A stretch of 64,000 bases of DNA from Streptomyces albofaciens JCM 4342 (GTDB lineage: Bacteria; Actinomycetota; Actinomycetes; Streptomycetales; Streptomycetaceae): positions 124,001 through 188,000 of the forward strand of contig NZ_PDCM01000002.1 in the NCBI RefSeq assembly GCF_008634025.1, read 5' to 3'. This document shows, one piece after another, positions 7,890 to 17,879 of the stretch; position 1 is the first letter of the stretch, and each line of letters opens with the position of its first letter. Under the pieces are notes generated by a model. That model was given only the letters and a program-made list of their open reading frames with translations, made no database searches and had not been told where the DNA came from. The position numbers and the translations under genes were made by a program.

Positions 7890-8161
7890 GGCGATACGCC
7901 GCCCGGCTCGGCGAGGCGGCTCTCGGTGAGCTGGGCGGCGAGCGACGTGATGCCTTCGCGCAGTTCGCCGTCCGTGGCGTCGATGCGTTCCGCGAGGTCG
8001 CGGACGGCTTCGTCGTACGTCTCGCAGCGCAGGGACGCTTCCAGGATGAGCGTCGCGGTGGGGTTCAGCTCGAAGTAGACGCCTTCGGCGGTGTCGAGGA
8101 GGACACCCGTACCGTCGGCGGGATCGAAGACGGTCTGTTCGGCGAGGCGGATCAGCGTCAT
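7886..8161 (-). CDS. Lasso peptide RRE protein B1 (PqqD-like)
   Basis: A 91-residue PqqD-like protein, the RiPP recognition element that binds the precursor leader and delivers it to B2. It shows the family pattern: FDPADGTGVLLDTAEGVYFE, NPTATLILEASL and the two C-terminal helices DEAVRDLAERIDATDGELRE and ITSLAAQLTESRL. ATG 8161 follows AGGAGAC; 42 bp separate it from the cyclase stop. It overlaps B2 by 4 bp. The split B1/B2 arrangement is the usual one in actinobacterial lasso clusters. Confidence 0.93.
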   Translation of the reverse strand: MTLIRLAEQTVFDPADGTGVLLDTAEGVYFELNPTATLILEASLRCETYDEAVRDLAERIDATDGELREGITSLAAQLTESRLAEPGGVSP

Positions 8162-8203
8162 CGGGGGTCTCCTGTCGCGGGGCCGGGGGCTGTCATCCGG
8201 TGT

Positions 8204-9982
8204 TCATGTGCCGGGTATGGGGGCGGTCTTGTGCGGGAGGTCACGCAGAAACAGTTCGACCATGGCCGTGCACAGCAGGTTTTCGGCATTGCGGCGCAGC
8301 GCACGCGGGTCGGCGAGAACGGCGGCCAGCCGCTGCGGGTCGACGACGCCGAGGGTGGTCAGCCGGGCGTCGGGGCCGCCCAGGAGGTCGGCGACGGCAT
8401 CCGGATGGCGCAGGCACCACATTTCGTCGGGCGAACCCAGCCAGTCCCTCCCGTAGTGCCGCCACACGCAGGAGGGCACCCGTCGGCGAGCGGCGGCGAG
8501 GCGCAGCACGGGCTTGTCGATGGTGCGCCCGCCGTACGGGATGACCCGGTAGGCGTTCGGCAGCCGGGCCGCCAGCCGGCGCAGCTGACGGCCGCCCCAG
8601 GGCTTGGCGCAGTGGATGCCGTGCGGCCGCCAGACGGTGAGGTGCAGGGTGTGTTCCTGCGCGGCCGAGTCCGGCTCGTACTGTTCCGGGCCGGCGCCGG
8701 GCACAGGAACGAGGAAGTCGCTCGCGCGCTCGGTCTCGGCGGTCGCTTCGGGGTCCTCGTAGAGCGAGTAGCCGCGACGGACGCTGCGGACGATGCGGCT
8801 CAGCTCCCAGCGGGAACTGAGCAGGCCGTTGGCCATGGCCCAGCGTTCGCGCCACGGCACGTCGGCGACGGCGACGTCGTACAGGCCGAACCGCAGTGGT
8901 CCGAAGACGACGTCCCCGTCCAGCCCGGAAAGCACCGTACGTACCCCGTCCGCGGCGATCCGGCGGGCCGTCAGGTCCAGGCGGCGGAACCAGACGTGGT
9001 TGAAGGGCAGCGGGAAGTCGTGGCCGTCGGGGAAGTAGGACTCGTCCTCGCCGGGCGGGTCCACGGTCACCAAAGGGACGGAGAACTCTTCGCACACCTG
9101 GCGCGCCCGCGGCGACTCGTCGGCAAGGGGGTCTGCCGTGCACATGTGGTACGCGATGACGTCGGCCCCGTGGTCGGTGAGCGCGGCGAGCACGGCGGCG
9201 GAATCGACGCCGCCCGAAAGCAGGACGCCGATGCGGCCGGCGGACGCGTACCGCCGGGTCTCCTCCAGGAGCAGTTGGTAGGCGAGGTCGGCGTAGGCGC
9301 GCAGCGAGGTGCGGCGGGGCATCGGCAGCGGGGTGATCCGGTCGTACGTCCCGGTGTGCGCCGACCGGCCGTCCGCGACGGCGAACTGGCCGGGAAGCAG
9401 CCGGTCCAGGCCGGGGAAGACGAAGACGTCCTCACCGCGGCAGGCGCGCCAGAGCGTTTCGGGTGCGAAGCGCGGCGGCCCGTCGAGCAGGTCGCGCGGA
9501 TCGCTCGACCACCGTGTCCAGCCGTCCGACACGCGGTAAAAGAGCTGGTCGGCGCTGCATACTCCGCGGAAGAGGACGACGCGCCGGGGCGTGACGACCG
9601 CGCCGGCGACATCCGGCGGAAGGTGCCGGAGTGCGGCGTACGCGTCCCGGTCCACCTCCCGGATCAGACGCTCCAGCCGCTCCGGCGGCAGTTCTCGCGG
9701 GGCCGGGCCGGCGAGTGCGAGGTAGGCGTGCGGAACCGGTTGGGGGATGCCGGGTACAGGTCCGTCCGTACCGGCCTGAACCCACTGCTGGAGGCGGCTG
9801 CCGCGGAGCCGGTGGCCATGCCGGGCTTCGAACGGCACGGGTACGTGACCGGAGCGCGCGTCGACGTGACCTGAACGCGCGTGTACCCGGTCGAATGACA
9901 CATGTTCATGATCGACGGTGACTGTTCCGGCAGCGACCCGCCCGGAACAGCCGGGGAACTCCGTGACGTACCGACCGGCCAT
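8204..9982 (-). CDS. Lasso peptide cyclase C (asparagine synthetase-like)
   Basis: A 592-residue asparagine synthetase B homologue, the ATP-dependent macrolactam synthetase that joins the core N-terminus to an Asp or Glu side chain. The N-terminal glutaminase-like part has no amidohydrolase Cys2. The synthetase part has the PP-loop IGVLLSGGVDSAAVLAAL, then ESPRARQVCEEF, LSGLDGDVVFGP and the C-terminal KPWGGRQLRRLAARLP and RRRVPSCVWRHYGRDW. Length and order fit lasso cyclases (about 550-620). It lies 70 bp downstream of the precursor gene and is followed by B1 and B2. Confidence 0.93.
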   Translation of the reverse strand: MAGRYVTEFPGCSGRVAAGTVTVDHEHVSFDRVHARSGHVDARSGHVPVPFEARHGHRLRGSRLQQWVQAGTDGPVPGIPQPVPHAYLALAGPAPRELPPERLERLIREVDRDAYAALRHLPPDVAGAVVTPRRVVLFRGVCSADQLFYRVSDGWTRWSSDPRDLLDGPPRFAPETLWRACRGEDVFVFPGLDRLLPGQFAVADGRSAHTGTYDRITPLPMPRRTSLRAYADLAYQLLLEETRRYASAGRIGVLLSGGVDSAAVLAALTDHGADVIAYHMCTADPLADESPRARQVCEEFSVPLVTVDPPGEDESYFPDGHDFPLPFNHVWFRRLDLTARRIAADGVRTVLSGLDGDVVFGPLRFGLYDVAVADVPWRERWAMANGLLSSRWELSRIVRSVRRGYSLYEDPEATAETERASDFLVPVPGAGPEQYEPDSAAQEHTLHLTVWRPHGIHCAKPWGGRQLRRLAARLPNAYRVIPYGGRTIDKPVLRLAAARRRVPSCVWRHYGRDWLGSPDEMWCLRHPDAVADLLGGPDARLTTLGVVDPQRLAAVLADPRALRRNAENLLCTAMVELFLRDLPHKTAPIPGT

Positions 9983-10052
9983 CGTTCTCCCGGGGGCGTC
10001 GTACGGTACGGGGCGGAGCCCGGAAGGCTCCGCCTCGTACCGACTGGGATGG

Positions 10053-10166
10053 CTACCAGATGTTTCCGTGGCCGAGCAGGTCGGGAGTGCCGCGGCGCAG
10101 CTGGCCGGTCAGCTTCTCGACCCGTCCGATGCGGACGACCTTCGGAGGCGTGTAACGCAGACGCAT
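10053..10166 (-). CDS. Lasso peptide precursor A
   Basis: A 37-codon gene, start ATG 10164-10166 with AAGGAAGG 9 nt upstream, stop TAG 10053-10055. The leader MRLRYTPPKVVRIGRVEKLTG fits the lasso consensus YxxPxxxxxGxxxxxTx: Tyr5, Pro8, Gly14 and the conserved Thr20 at position -2. The core is then QLRRGTPDLLGHGNIW, with Asp8 as ring acceptor, giving an 8-residue ring Gln1-Asp8 and an 8-residue tail ending in Trp. The GxPDLLG pattern is like the reported lagmysin core LAGQGSPDLLGGHSLL, but 9 of 16 positions differ. If cleavage were one residue earlier, a Gly1-Asp9 ring would be possible. Position directly before cyclase, B1 and B2 makes the assignment strong. Confidence 0.93.
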   Translation of the reverse strand: MRLRYTPPKVVRIGRVEKLTGQLRRGTPDLLGHGNIW

Positions 10167-10342
10167 TTGTTGTCACCTTCCTTCTACGGTCGAGTCGACA
10201 CCGCAAAGACGTACGGCGCATATAGGGTTTTTTCCCTCTGTTTCCAGACTGAAGGGTGCAGCGTGTCACGTCAAAAGGAACCGGAAGGACGGGCCCGGAA
10301 GCGGGGCCGCGCGGCCGGCCGCCGGACGCCCGGAGCCCAACG
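10167..10342. promoter_or_regulatory. Divergent promoter region of the lasso cluster
   Basis: The 176-bp gap separates the lasso operon (minus) from the ABC exporter operon (plus). An AT-rich patch at 10229-10248 (catatagggttttttccc) stands out in otherwise GC-rich DNA and could supply a -10 region for the precursor transcript; a TTGACG occurs on the minus strand at 10269-10274 but the spacing to the AT-rich patch is too long for a simple promoter. Shared control of synthesis and export is likely. Confidence 0.4.
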
Positions 10343-11361
<1,019 letters not shown>

Positions 11362-11365
<4 letters not shown>

Positions 11366-12237
11366 CAGACCGCACGCAGCACCCGGTGCCGCCGGGGCAG
11401 CCGCCCGTGACACCCCGGGCCGCCGAAGCCCCCGGCACCCTCACCCGGGAACTGCGCGCCGTCCATGCCCTCGTCCTGCGCAACCTGTCGCACATGCTCG
11501 CGCAGCCCGCGCAGACCGTCCTCATGCTGGTCCAGCCCCTGCTGTTCCTGCTGCTCCTCGGCGGCGGCCTGGCCGCCCTGGTGCCCACGACGGCCGTCGG
11601 CGGCGACTACCGCGCCTACCTCTTCCCCGGCGTACTGGTGATGACCGTGCAGACCCCCGCGGTGACCGTCGGCATGCGCCTGATCACCGACCGGGAGAAC
11701 GGCTATCTGCGCGAGATGCTGATGGCTCCCGTACGCCGCTCCACCCTGCTGTGCGGAAGCTGCCTCGGCGGTACCGCGGAGGCCACCGTCCAAGGCGCGG
11801 TCCTGCTCGCCACAGCAGGCATCGTGGGACTGCCCTACCAGCCCGTACTGCTGCTCCGGCTGCTGGCCGTGATGGCGTTGACCTCGTTCGTCCTCACCGT
11901 CCTGGCGGCAGCGCTGGCCATCGGCATCCGAACGGTCGAGTCCTTCCACATCATGCTCAGCCTGGCCCTGATGCCGCTGCTCTTCCTCTCCGGGGCCTTC
12001 TTCCCCCTGACCACGCTGCCCGGCTGGCTCACCCAGTTGGCCGCCGTCAATCCTCTGGCCTACGCCGTCGACGTACTGCGCCGCGGCATCGCGCACCACG
12101 TTCCCGGCTCCACGGCCGCCACCGGAGTGCACTGGGGCAGCTGGCAGCCTCCGGCCGCGCTCGAAATCGTGGTCCTGGCTCTGCTCGGCGCCTGCGTCCT
12201 GCTGTGGGCCGCCCGCCGCTTCGGCCGTCTGGAGTGA
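11362..12237 (+). CDS. ABC-2 type permease, DrrB type
   Basis: A 291-residue membrane protein with about six hydrophobic segments and the ABC-2 signature. LRNLSHMLAQPAQTVLMLVQ precedes the first membrane segment (LLFLLLLGGGLAALV), then LFPGVLVMTVQTPAVTVGM, LREMLMAPVRRSTLLCG, a run of membrane segments with FHIMLSLALMPLLFLSGAFF, and a C-terminal segment ending RRFGRLE. The GTG start overlaps the ATPase stop. It forms the membrane half of the exporter next to the lasso genes. Confidence 0.9.
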
Positions 12238-12453
12238 GGCGCGCCGGGGGCGGGCCGCGGCGCCGGCCGGGCCACTGCGCAGCACCGCGGCGCGCTGGAA
12301 GGCAGCTCCGCCTATGACGCTGCCGCGTCCTGGCCGAGCAACTGGCGGCATCGTGACGGCGGTGACCGCCACAGCCCGCACACAGTTCGGCGGCCACGAC
12401 CATCTGGGCGGCCTGGCCCTTCGGGGAGTCGAGAAGGGCAGCGAACTCGTGCG

Positions 12454-13026
12454 TCACGGGCGCGGCGGTGGCAGGCGTGAGGAGAATGCGGTCACCAGAG
12501 ACGGGTCTGTGAACAGCGTTTCCAGTTCGGGGAGCCGTTCGGCACGGCGTGCCATGAGGCACACGCGGTGGTGAGTGCGTTGTACCTCGTGCAGCAGAGT
12601 GAACCCTTGAGTCTCGTAGTAGCGGACCAGGCCCGGGAACATGCAGCCGCGCCTCACCCACTCCTTTCCACGGCGTGCGGCGTGGTCCACGCCCCACAGG
12701 GCGATCAGGGTTCCGGGCTTCACCTCGCGGTGAGCGGGGTCGGTCACGGTGGTGAAGAGGTAGTACACGGGTTCGGCGAGTTCTTCGGGGGTCCATCCCC
12801 ACGGCGGGGTCTGCTCCTGCACGGTGGTGCAGCCGATGATGCGGGAGTTGTTGTGATCTTCGAGCACCCACATGGCGCCGTGGGAGTTCCCGGCCTGGGC
12901 GGCGAGGTTGTCCGCGCTGTCACGCCATGTCGGCATGTCGCGCTCTTCCAGCCACGTGGAGCGGGAATTGATCACGGCGGCGATGGCAGGGGTGTCGACT
13001 GAGGCAGCCGGGCGCATGGCGAACAT
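12454..13026 (-). CDS. GNAT-family N-acetyltransferase
   Basis: A 190-residue GNAT protein. The N-terminal MFAMRPAASVDTPAIAAVIN and the later VYYLFTTVTDPAHREVKPGTL (acetyl-CoA region, although the usual R/QxxGxG/A loop is replaced) fit the fold, with VRRGCMFPGLVRYYETQGFTLLHEV near the end as the GNAT C-terminal strand. ATG 13026 is chosen because GGAG lies 7 nt upstream. The substrate is unknown. It stands alone between the exporter operon and a gene-poor stretch; the 216 bp before it hold nothing recognisable. Confidence 0.7.
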   Translation of the reverse strand: MFAMRPAASVDTPAIAAVINSRSTWLEERDMPTWRDSADNLAAQAGNSHGAMWVLEDHNNSRIIGCTTVQEQTPPWGWTPEELAEPVYYLFTTVTDPAHREVKPGTLIALWGVDHAARRGKEWVRRGCMFPGLVRYYETQGFTLLHEVQRTHHRVCLMARRAERLPELETLFTDPSLVTAFSSRLPPPRP

Positions 13027-13126
13027 CGGTGACTCCGCATCGTCAAGGGGCTGTGGCAGCCTCCCACGGTCGGACCCGGAGTTCGGTGGGTTCCGCCCCG
13101 GTCGCGGAGCGGAACCCACGTGAGGG

Positions 13127-13468
13127 TTACAGAAACGCTTGGGTGGCCATGTGGAGGTTGATGACCTGGAGGAGTTGGGCGTCGCCGTCCTCGCGGTACG
13201 CTCCTTCGCTGAGTCGTCGTACTGCCTGCCGGAGTCCGTCGGGGTCGACGAGCCCGTCGTCGAACAGTGCTGATCCCTCGTACAGCATTCGGACGAGAAG
13301 CGGCCGGCCGTGGGTGGTCAGGGCGTGTTGGACCACTTCGGCGAAGGACTCGCGCTGTGCGGGTTGGGTGACATCTTCGCTCAGGCCGAGCGCGACGAGC
13401 CGGCGGCGTTGGAGTTGTTTGAGTACGCGCCAGTCCAACGGCAGGCGCCGCCTCTCAGACGTCCGGAC
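13127..13468 (-). pseudogene. Possible C-terminal fragment of an asparagine synthetase-like protein
   Basis: About 110 codons without a convincing start. The end, LVDPDGLRQAVRRL then DAQLLQVINLHMATQAFL, looks like the last helices of asparagine synthetase, beta-lactam synthetase or lasso cyclase proteins, and RLPLDWRVLKQLQRR could be part of the helix before. The frame remains open upstream to about 13468 without the rest of the domain. It may be a relic of a second synthetase; low certainty. Confidence 0.35.
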
Positions 13469-14302
13469 CGGCCGGGCGCCGCGCGACGTCGCCTGCCGGT
13501 CCCGCCACCCCGGCCCGTCCCCCAGCCCCCACCTGTCCCACCGGCCGCACCGCGCCCGCCGAAGCCGAAGGGGCCACCAGCGTCAGCATGACCGAGGCTG
13601 CGGCCAACGCCACCGCGAGCCGGGCCGGTTGCCGCCGGGCGCCGGGTAACTTCCGTACCCGGTTCCATATCTGGTTTTGCGTCTGGTTTGTATCTGATTC
13701 CGTATGCGTCTCACCATATGTCTCACACCGGCAGACGCTAGATGCACAACCGGCAGTCCTCACTACAGCCAGCCCCCGACATCAGGTGCAGCCCCCCTGG
13801 TTCCCGACCGGATCGCGCCACACCAGTCGGCCGCAGACGTCAGCCCATCCGTCGGCTCCGGCCCGGCCCGGCCCGGAGCAACGCCGACGCCGGCTTCGCC
13901 TACCGTAGAAATCCACCCGGAGCCATGGTCCGACAGCCCCCCGCTCCCTGGGGGCGCACTCTCGCAGTACGCCGAGACACCGGCCGACCGCCACCCGTCG
14001 CCTGCGCCGAGGAGTGCACCCATGCCCGCAGGGGCAGCGAGGCCCGGCAGCAGGATGGCGCCGGCCTTATGCGGGAGCCGGTTACGGTGCTGCCAAGAGA
14101 CGCTCGAAGGCGTCGTGCGCCGCGCATACGCTCCCCTGGCCTCAACGGTGGAACGCCGGGGTTTCGTCTGGTCCATGGTGCACCGCCTCACCCGCGCCAC
14201 CGCGGTCTCCCGCCGAGCCTCCGCCGGGCCCCCGGCGACAAGACAGTAAGCGCCCGTTCTGCCCGGTAGTGCCACTGCTCAAGCTGCTGGATAGCCGGTG
14301 AA
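13469..14302. other. Gene-poor stretch
   Basis: No convincing gene. A minus-strand frame to 13763 contains a signal-peptide-like segment (ARLAVALAAASVMLTLVAPSASA) with a rare TTA leucine codon just before it, then 30 Gly/Ala/Arg-rich residues and a stop; it may be the remnant of a secreted protein's 5' end. Other open frames from 13700 to 14280 have irregular composition and no family signature. Confidence 0.4.
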
Positions 14303-14308
14303 TATAAT
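14303..14308 (+). promoter_or_regulatory. Perfect TATAAT -10 box implying a leaderless mRNA
   Basis: TATAAT at 14303-14308 ends 7 nt before the A of the ATG at 14316, so transcription would begin at or next to the start codon. No ribosome binding site exists in between. The -35 region (about 14280-14285) is poor. Confidence 0.5.
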
Positions 14309-14315
14309 TTGCCGC

Positions 14316-14672
14316 ATGTCGAAGCCTGACGAGCTGTTGGTTGACGTAGCTGCCCTGGTGGAGTCCGGGCAGAGCACTCAAATGTCCCTGACCGTGGTCA
14401 CCGGTGGTGCTGTCATCACCGGGCGGCTGGCCCCCGAAGCAGTGTGGCGGCAGCGGGTGTCGGAAGTACTGACGGGTTCGGACCGCGTGGGCGAGTTCTC
14501 CGCCGTCTTCGACGCCCCCGTGAAGAACGGGCCGCCTACGCATCTGCATTTCCATGTCGCCCGGATCCTGCAGGGCACGGTCGGGATCCCGGAGACGGGC
14601 GGAATGTACCGTGTCGCAATCGAGGACGTCAGTTCCTGGACCGTGGGCGATTTCAGCTATTCCGACCACTGA
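14316..14672 (+). CDS. Small GvpU-like protein
   Basis: A 118-residue protein, MSKPDELLVDVAALVESGQS onward, with LTVVTGGAVITGRLAPEAVW, a polar middle and THLHFHVARIL. The layout (an N-terminal helix, then a LT/VxxGGxxIxGxL strand pair) is like gas-vesicle accessory protein GvpU, but no other gas vesicle genes are nearby, so this is a tentative resemblance. Codon use is normal for the organism. A perfect TATAAT 7 nt upstream and the lack of a ribosome binding site suggest a leaderless transcript. Confidence 0.65.
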   Translation: MSKPDELLVDVAALVESGQSTQMSLTVVTGGAVITGRLAPEAVWRQRVSEVLTGSDRVGEFSAVFDAPVKNGPPTHLHFHVARILQGTVGIPETGGMYRVAIEDVSSWTVGDFSYSDH

Positions 14673-15670
14673 GCCACCACTGCGGCGGTAAGGCGCTGCA
14701 CGCGGCGTGAGCCCGGCCGGCTGGGGCTGATCGGGGGCGGCTGCCGAACTAGGGCTGGGCGGGGCGGCTGGAGTGGCAGCCCGAGCGCCGGTCGGTCCCG
14801 GGCCGGGAGGTCGCGGCCGAGTGGCGGTACGCCTTGGCCGGGAACCGGCCGGGCGGTGCGCCGCGCCGCCACGGGGACGGCTCGGCTCCGCCGCACGGCC
14901 ACGCCCGTGCGGCGGGCGGCCAGGTGTAGGTCGTCCACGGTGCCGGTGCGGTCGGCGAACAAGCGGCCGACTACACGGCCAAGATGCCCTCGCGGGCCGC
15001 AGCGCACGCCCTGGCCGCCGCCGTCGGAGGCGGTGCGGCCGCAACCCGGGCCCGTACATACGGCCACAAACGCGCCACGGATGCCTGCGGTGCGCGGCTG
15101 ACGCACGGCCGCCGAGAACGCCAACGTCGCCAGCGCCACAGCACGCCCGGCCCGCGCCTCGGCCCGTCGCCTCAGCCCGCGCCTCGGCCGAAGCCGCCGG
15201 GCAGGGCGCCGCTGCGGCCGAGAAGGCACAGGAAAGACTCTTGCCACCCACGGTCACGGACATGGTGGGACCGCCGACGGTTGGCTCCCGGTCGCCCAGG
15301 ACGCTTGCGGGTGTCCCCCGTCTTCGTCTGAAGGACACCAGCTTCCCCAGCAGCTCGCGCGAGTGAAAGCGGCTCTCGTTCCCGGGCAGTCGGCGGCGAG
15401 CTTGCGCAGCGCAGTGCGGTGGAGGTCCAGCGGGGGGGGCGGGCGACATCACACCCTGCGAGACCCGCTCGTGACCCGAAAACTTCGCTTTTTCTGGAGG
15501 TAGCACTCCGGTTTGTTCAATATCTGTGTCCGCGAGGTGAGAGTTTGGCGGACCGCGTAGTGAGAGTTCCTGCCGCAGTGAGCGCGGTGGAATTATTCAA
15601 GCGACAGAGGCCGCTGCGGCGTGCTACTGTCGATCTCAGTTGCAGTTGTGGTTCCCGAACTTCAAGGGCC
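14673..15670. other. About 1 kb without a recognisable gene
   Basis: Long open frames run here on both strands because the DNA is extremely GC-rich, but none has a plausible start with ribosome binding site or a recognisable domain; the minus frames are Arg/Pro/Gly repeats. The last 250 bp, before the cold-shock gene, are AT-richer and probably form its promoter and a long 5' untranslated region. Confidence 0.5.
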
Positions 15671-15703
15671 CCCACTCGGCTCCAGCCGACGGGTGCGTTT
15701 TTT
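15671..15703 (+). promoter_or_regulatory. Terminator-like hairpin in the 5' region of the cold-shock gene
   Basis: CTCGGCT (15675-15681 region) pairs with AGCCGA (15684-15689) across a 2-nt loop, and outer CCC/GGG pairs extend it with a small internal mismatch (15671-15693). It is followed by a T-run (TTTTTT, 15698-15703). It lies about 95 bp before the cold-shock start codon, in the strand that would be transcribed. It could end an upstream transcript or act as an attenuator or thermosensor in a long leader. Confidence 0.4.
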
Positions 15704-15795
15704 ATTCCGGTCATTTTCCGGACGGGGTAATCATTGCGGCGACACGGCGTCCGCACAGTGCGGATCCCGATGTACTGCCCCAAAGGAGATATGAC

Positions 15796-15999
15796 ATGGC
15801 TACTGGCACCGTGAAGTGGTTCAACTCGGAAAAGGGATTCGGCTTCATCGAGCAGGACGGTGGCGGCCCCGACGTGTTCGCCCACTACTCGAACATCGCC
15901 GCCCAGGGCTTCCGCGAGCTGCTCGAAGGCCAGAAGGTGAACTTCGACATCGCGCAGGGCCAGAAGGGCCCGACGGCCGAGAACATCATTCCGGCCTGA
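15796..15999 (+). CDS. Cold-shock protein (CspA family)
   Basis: A 67-residue single cold-shock domain that binds single-stranded RNA and DNA. RNP1 is KGFGFIEQ and RNP2 is VFAHYSNI, with the start [13 protein letters not shown] typical of streptomycete Csp proteins. AAAGGAGA lies 7 nt before ATG. It heads a block with a DEAD-box helicase, as seen around SCO5920/SCO5921 in S. coelicolor, fitting a role in RNA unwinding at low temperature. A strong terminator follows 20 bp after the stop. Confidence 0.97.
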   Translation: MATGTVKWFNSEKGFGFIEQDGGGPDVFAHYSNIAAQGFRELLEGQKVNFDIAQGQKGPTAENIIPA

Positions 16000-16018
16000 C
16001 ACTGACGCACAATTTGAA

Positions 16019-16055
16019 GCTGGGGCCCGCATCCTTCGGGGTTGCGGGCCCCAGC
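16019..16055 (+). terminator. Strong terminator after the cold-shock gene
   Basis: GCTGGGGCCCGCA (16019-16031) pairs perfectly with TGCGGGCCCCAGC (16043-16055), 11-nt loop with TTCGGGG. No T-run, as common in Streptomyces. Confidence 0.9.
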
Positions 16056-16341
16056 CGCATGCACTTCCCGCAGCGGTCTCACCGGCGGGATGACGCGGAC
16101 AAATCCGCGACCCCGCCACGCGCGGATCCCCGTTCAGCGATGCAGAAGCATCGTGAAGAACCATACCGAGGCCGGCACCCGGATTTTACACATCCCGGCG
16201 CGTCGCCTATTTCAGCACCTGCGCCCGAGCATTTCCCCATCGGCCAGCTGCGTTTTTACTATCGGTCCATACTTGAAATTCTCCATGCCGCTCACCGCTG
16301 CGGGAATTCCTTGATATGCGCCGCATCGAGGAAGGTTCCGC

Positions 16342-17832
16342 ATGAACCGCACACGCACGAACGACCGCTTTGACCGCCCCCGCGGTGCCAGTGCCGCCGC
16401 TGGAAAGGGCGCCGGCCGCTCCGGCTCGGCGCCGCGCCGTTCCGGCGGGCCGAACCGTTCCGGCGGTCATGGCCGCCGGCCCGCAGCGCTGCGGGGTGAG
16501 TTCGCGCCCCCCAAGACGATCACCGCCGCGCTGCCCGCCGTGGAGAGCTTCGCCGATCTCGGCATGCCCGAGCAGCTCCTGGCCGAGCTCGGCAGGCAGG
16601 GCGTGAGCGCCCCGTTTCCGATCCAGGGCGCGACGCTGCCGAACTCCCTGGTGGGCCGTGACGTCCTGGGCCGCGGGCGCACCGGTTCCGGCAAGACCCT
16701 CGCCTTCGGCCTCGCGCTGCTCGCCCGTACCGCCGGACAGCGTGCCGAGCCCCGACAGCCGCTGGGGCTGATCCTCGTACCGACGCGCGAGCTGGCGCAG
16801 CAGGTGACGGATGCGCTCACTCCGTACGCCCGCTGCGTCAAGCTGCGGATGGCCACGGTGGTGGGCGGCATGTCGATCGGCAGGCAGGCCGGCGTGCTGC
16901 GGGGCGGCGCCGAGATCGTCGTCGCGACCCCGGGCCGGCTCAAGGACCTCATCGACCGTGGTGACTGCCGGCTGGACCACGTGGGCATCACGGTGCTGGA
17001 CGAGGCCGACCAGATGGCTGACATGGGGTTCATGCCGCAGGTCACCGCGCTGCTGGACCAGGTGCGTCCGGAGGGGCAGCGGATGCTGTTCTCCGCCACC
17101 CTGGACCGTAACGTCGACCTGCTGGTGCGCCGTTACCTGAGCGATCCGGTCGTGCATTCGGTCGATCCGTCGGCCGGTGCGGTCACGACGATGGAGCATC
17201 ACGTCCTGCACGTCCACGGCGCCGACAAGCACGCCACCACCACGGAGATCGCCGCCCGCGACGGCCGCGTGATCATGTTCCTGGACACCAAGCACGCCGT
17301 CGACCGGCTCACCCGGGACCTGCTCAACAGCGGGGTACGGGCCGCCGCGCTGCACGGCGGCAAGTCGCAGCCGCAGCGCACCCGTACGCTGGCGCAGTTC
17401 AAGGCGGGGCACGTCAGCGTGCTGGTGGCGACCAATGTCGCGGCGCGCGGCATCCACGTCGACAATCTCGACCTCGTCGTCAATGTCGACCCGCCGACCG
17501 ATCACAAGGACTACCTCCACCGCGGTGGCCGGACCGCCCGCGCCGGCGAGTCCGGCAGTGTCGTCACCCTCGTCACGCCGAGCCAGCGCCGCGGCATGGT
17601 CCGTCTGCTGTCGGACGCCGGTATCCAGCCGCAGACCACCCAGGTCCGCTCGGGCGAGGAGGCGTTGAGCCGGATCACCGGCGCCCAGGCCCCGTCCGGC
17701 ATCCCGGTCGTCATCACCGCGCCGGTGGCCGAACGCCCTCGGCGCAGTGCCTCCTCCCGGGGCCGGCGCCGCTCCGCCTCGGCGGCCCGGCGTGCGCCCG
17801 TGCGCAAAACCGTTGCCGATGCGGCGGCCTAG
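16342..17832 (+). CDS. DEAD-box RNA helicase
   Basis: A 496-residue helicase. The Q-motif region is FPIQGATLPNSLVGRDVL, motif I GRGRTGSGKTLAF, Ia PTRELAQQV, II VLDEADQMADMGF, III FSATL, then the second RecA domain with IMFLDTKHAVDRLTRDLL, LVATNVAARGIHV and motif VI HRGGRTARAGESG. Both ends are basic, Arg/Ser/Gly-rich tails (residues 1-55 and 465-496) as in cold-shock helicases. ATG follows GGAAGG by 6 nt. It probably cooperates with the cold-shock protein in RNA remodelling. Confidence 0.95.
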   Translation: MNRTRTNDRFDRPRGASAAAGKGAGRSGSAPRRSGGPNRSGGHGRRPAALRGEFAPPKTITAALPAVESFADLGMPEQLLAELGRQGVSAPFPIQGATLPNSLVGRDVLGRGRTGSGKTLAFGLALLARTAGQRAEPRQPLGLILVPTRELAQQVTDALTPYARCVKLRMATVVGGMSIGRQAGVLRGGAEIVVATPGRLKDLIDRGDCRLDHVGITVLDEADQMADMGFMPQVTALLDQVRPEGQRMLFSATLDRNVDLLVRRYLSDPVVHSVDPSAGAVTTMEHHVLHVHGADKHATTTEIAARDGRVIMFLDTKHAVDRLTRDLLNSGVRAAALHGGKSQPQRTRTLAQFKAGHVSVLVATNVAARGIHVDNLDLVVNVDPPTDHKDYLHRGGRTARAGESGSVVTLVTPSQRRGMVRLLSDAGIQPQTTQVRSGEEALSRITGAQAPSGIPVVITAPVAERPRRSASSRGRRRSASAARRAPVRKTVADAAA

Positions 17833-17879
17833 ATTCATCTGCGATCAGAAAGCTCACCCATCTCTGTAGGAGGCACCTT

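Noticed and set aside
10053..10169. Alternative lasso core starting one residue earlier (Gly1-Asp9 ring)
   Set aside because: Possible, but the conserved Thr at position -2 and the match of GTPDLLG to the lagmysin pattern favour Gln1-Asp8.
14142..15506. 454-residue minus-strand open frame
   Set aside because: Arg/Pro/Gly-rich, no domain, no ribosome binding site, overlaps the GvpU-like gene; a by-product of high GC content.
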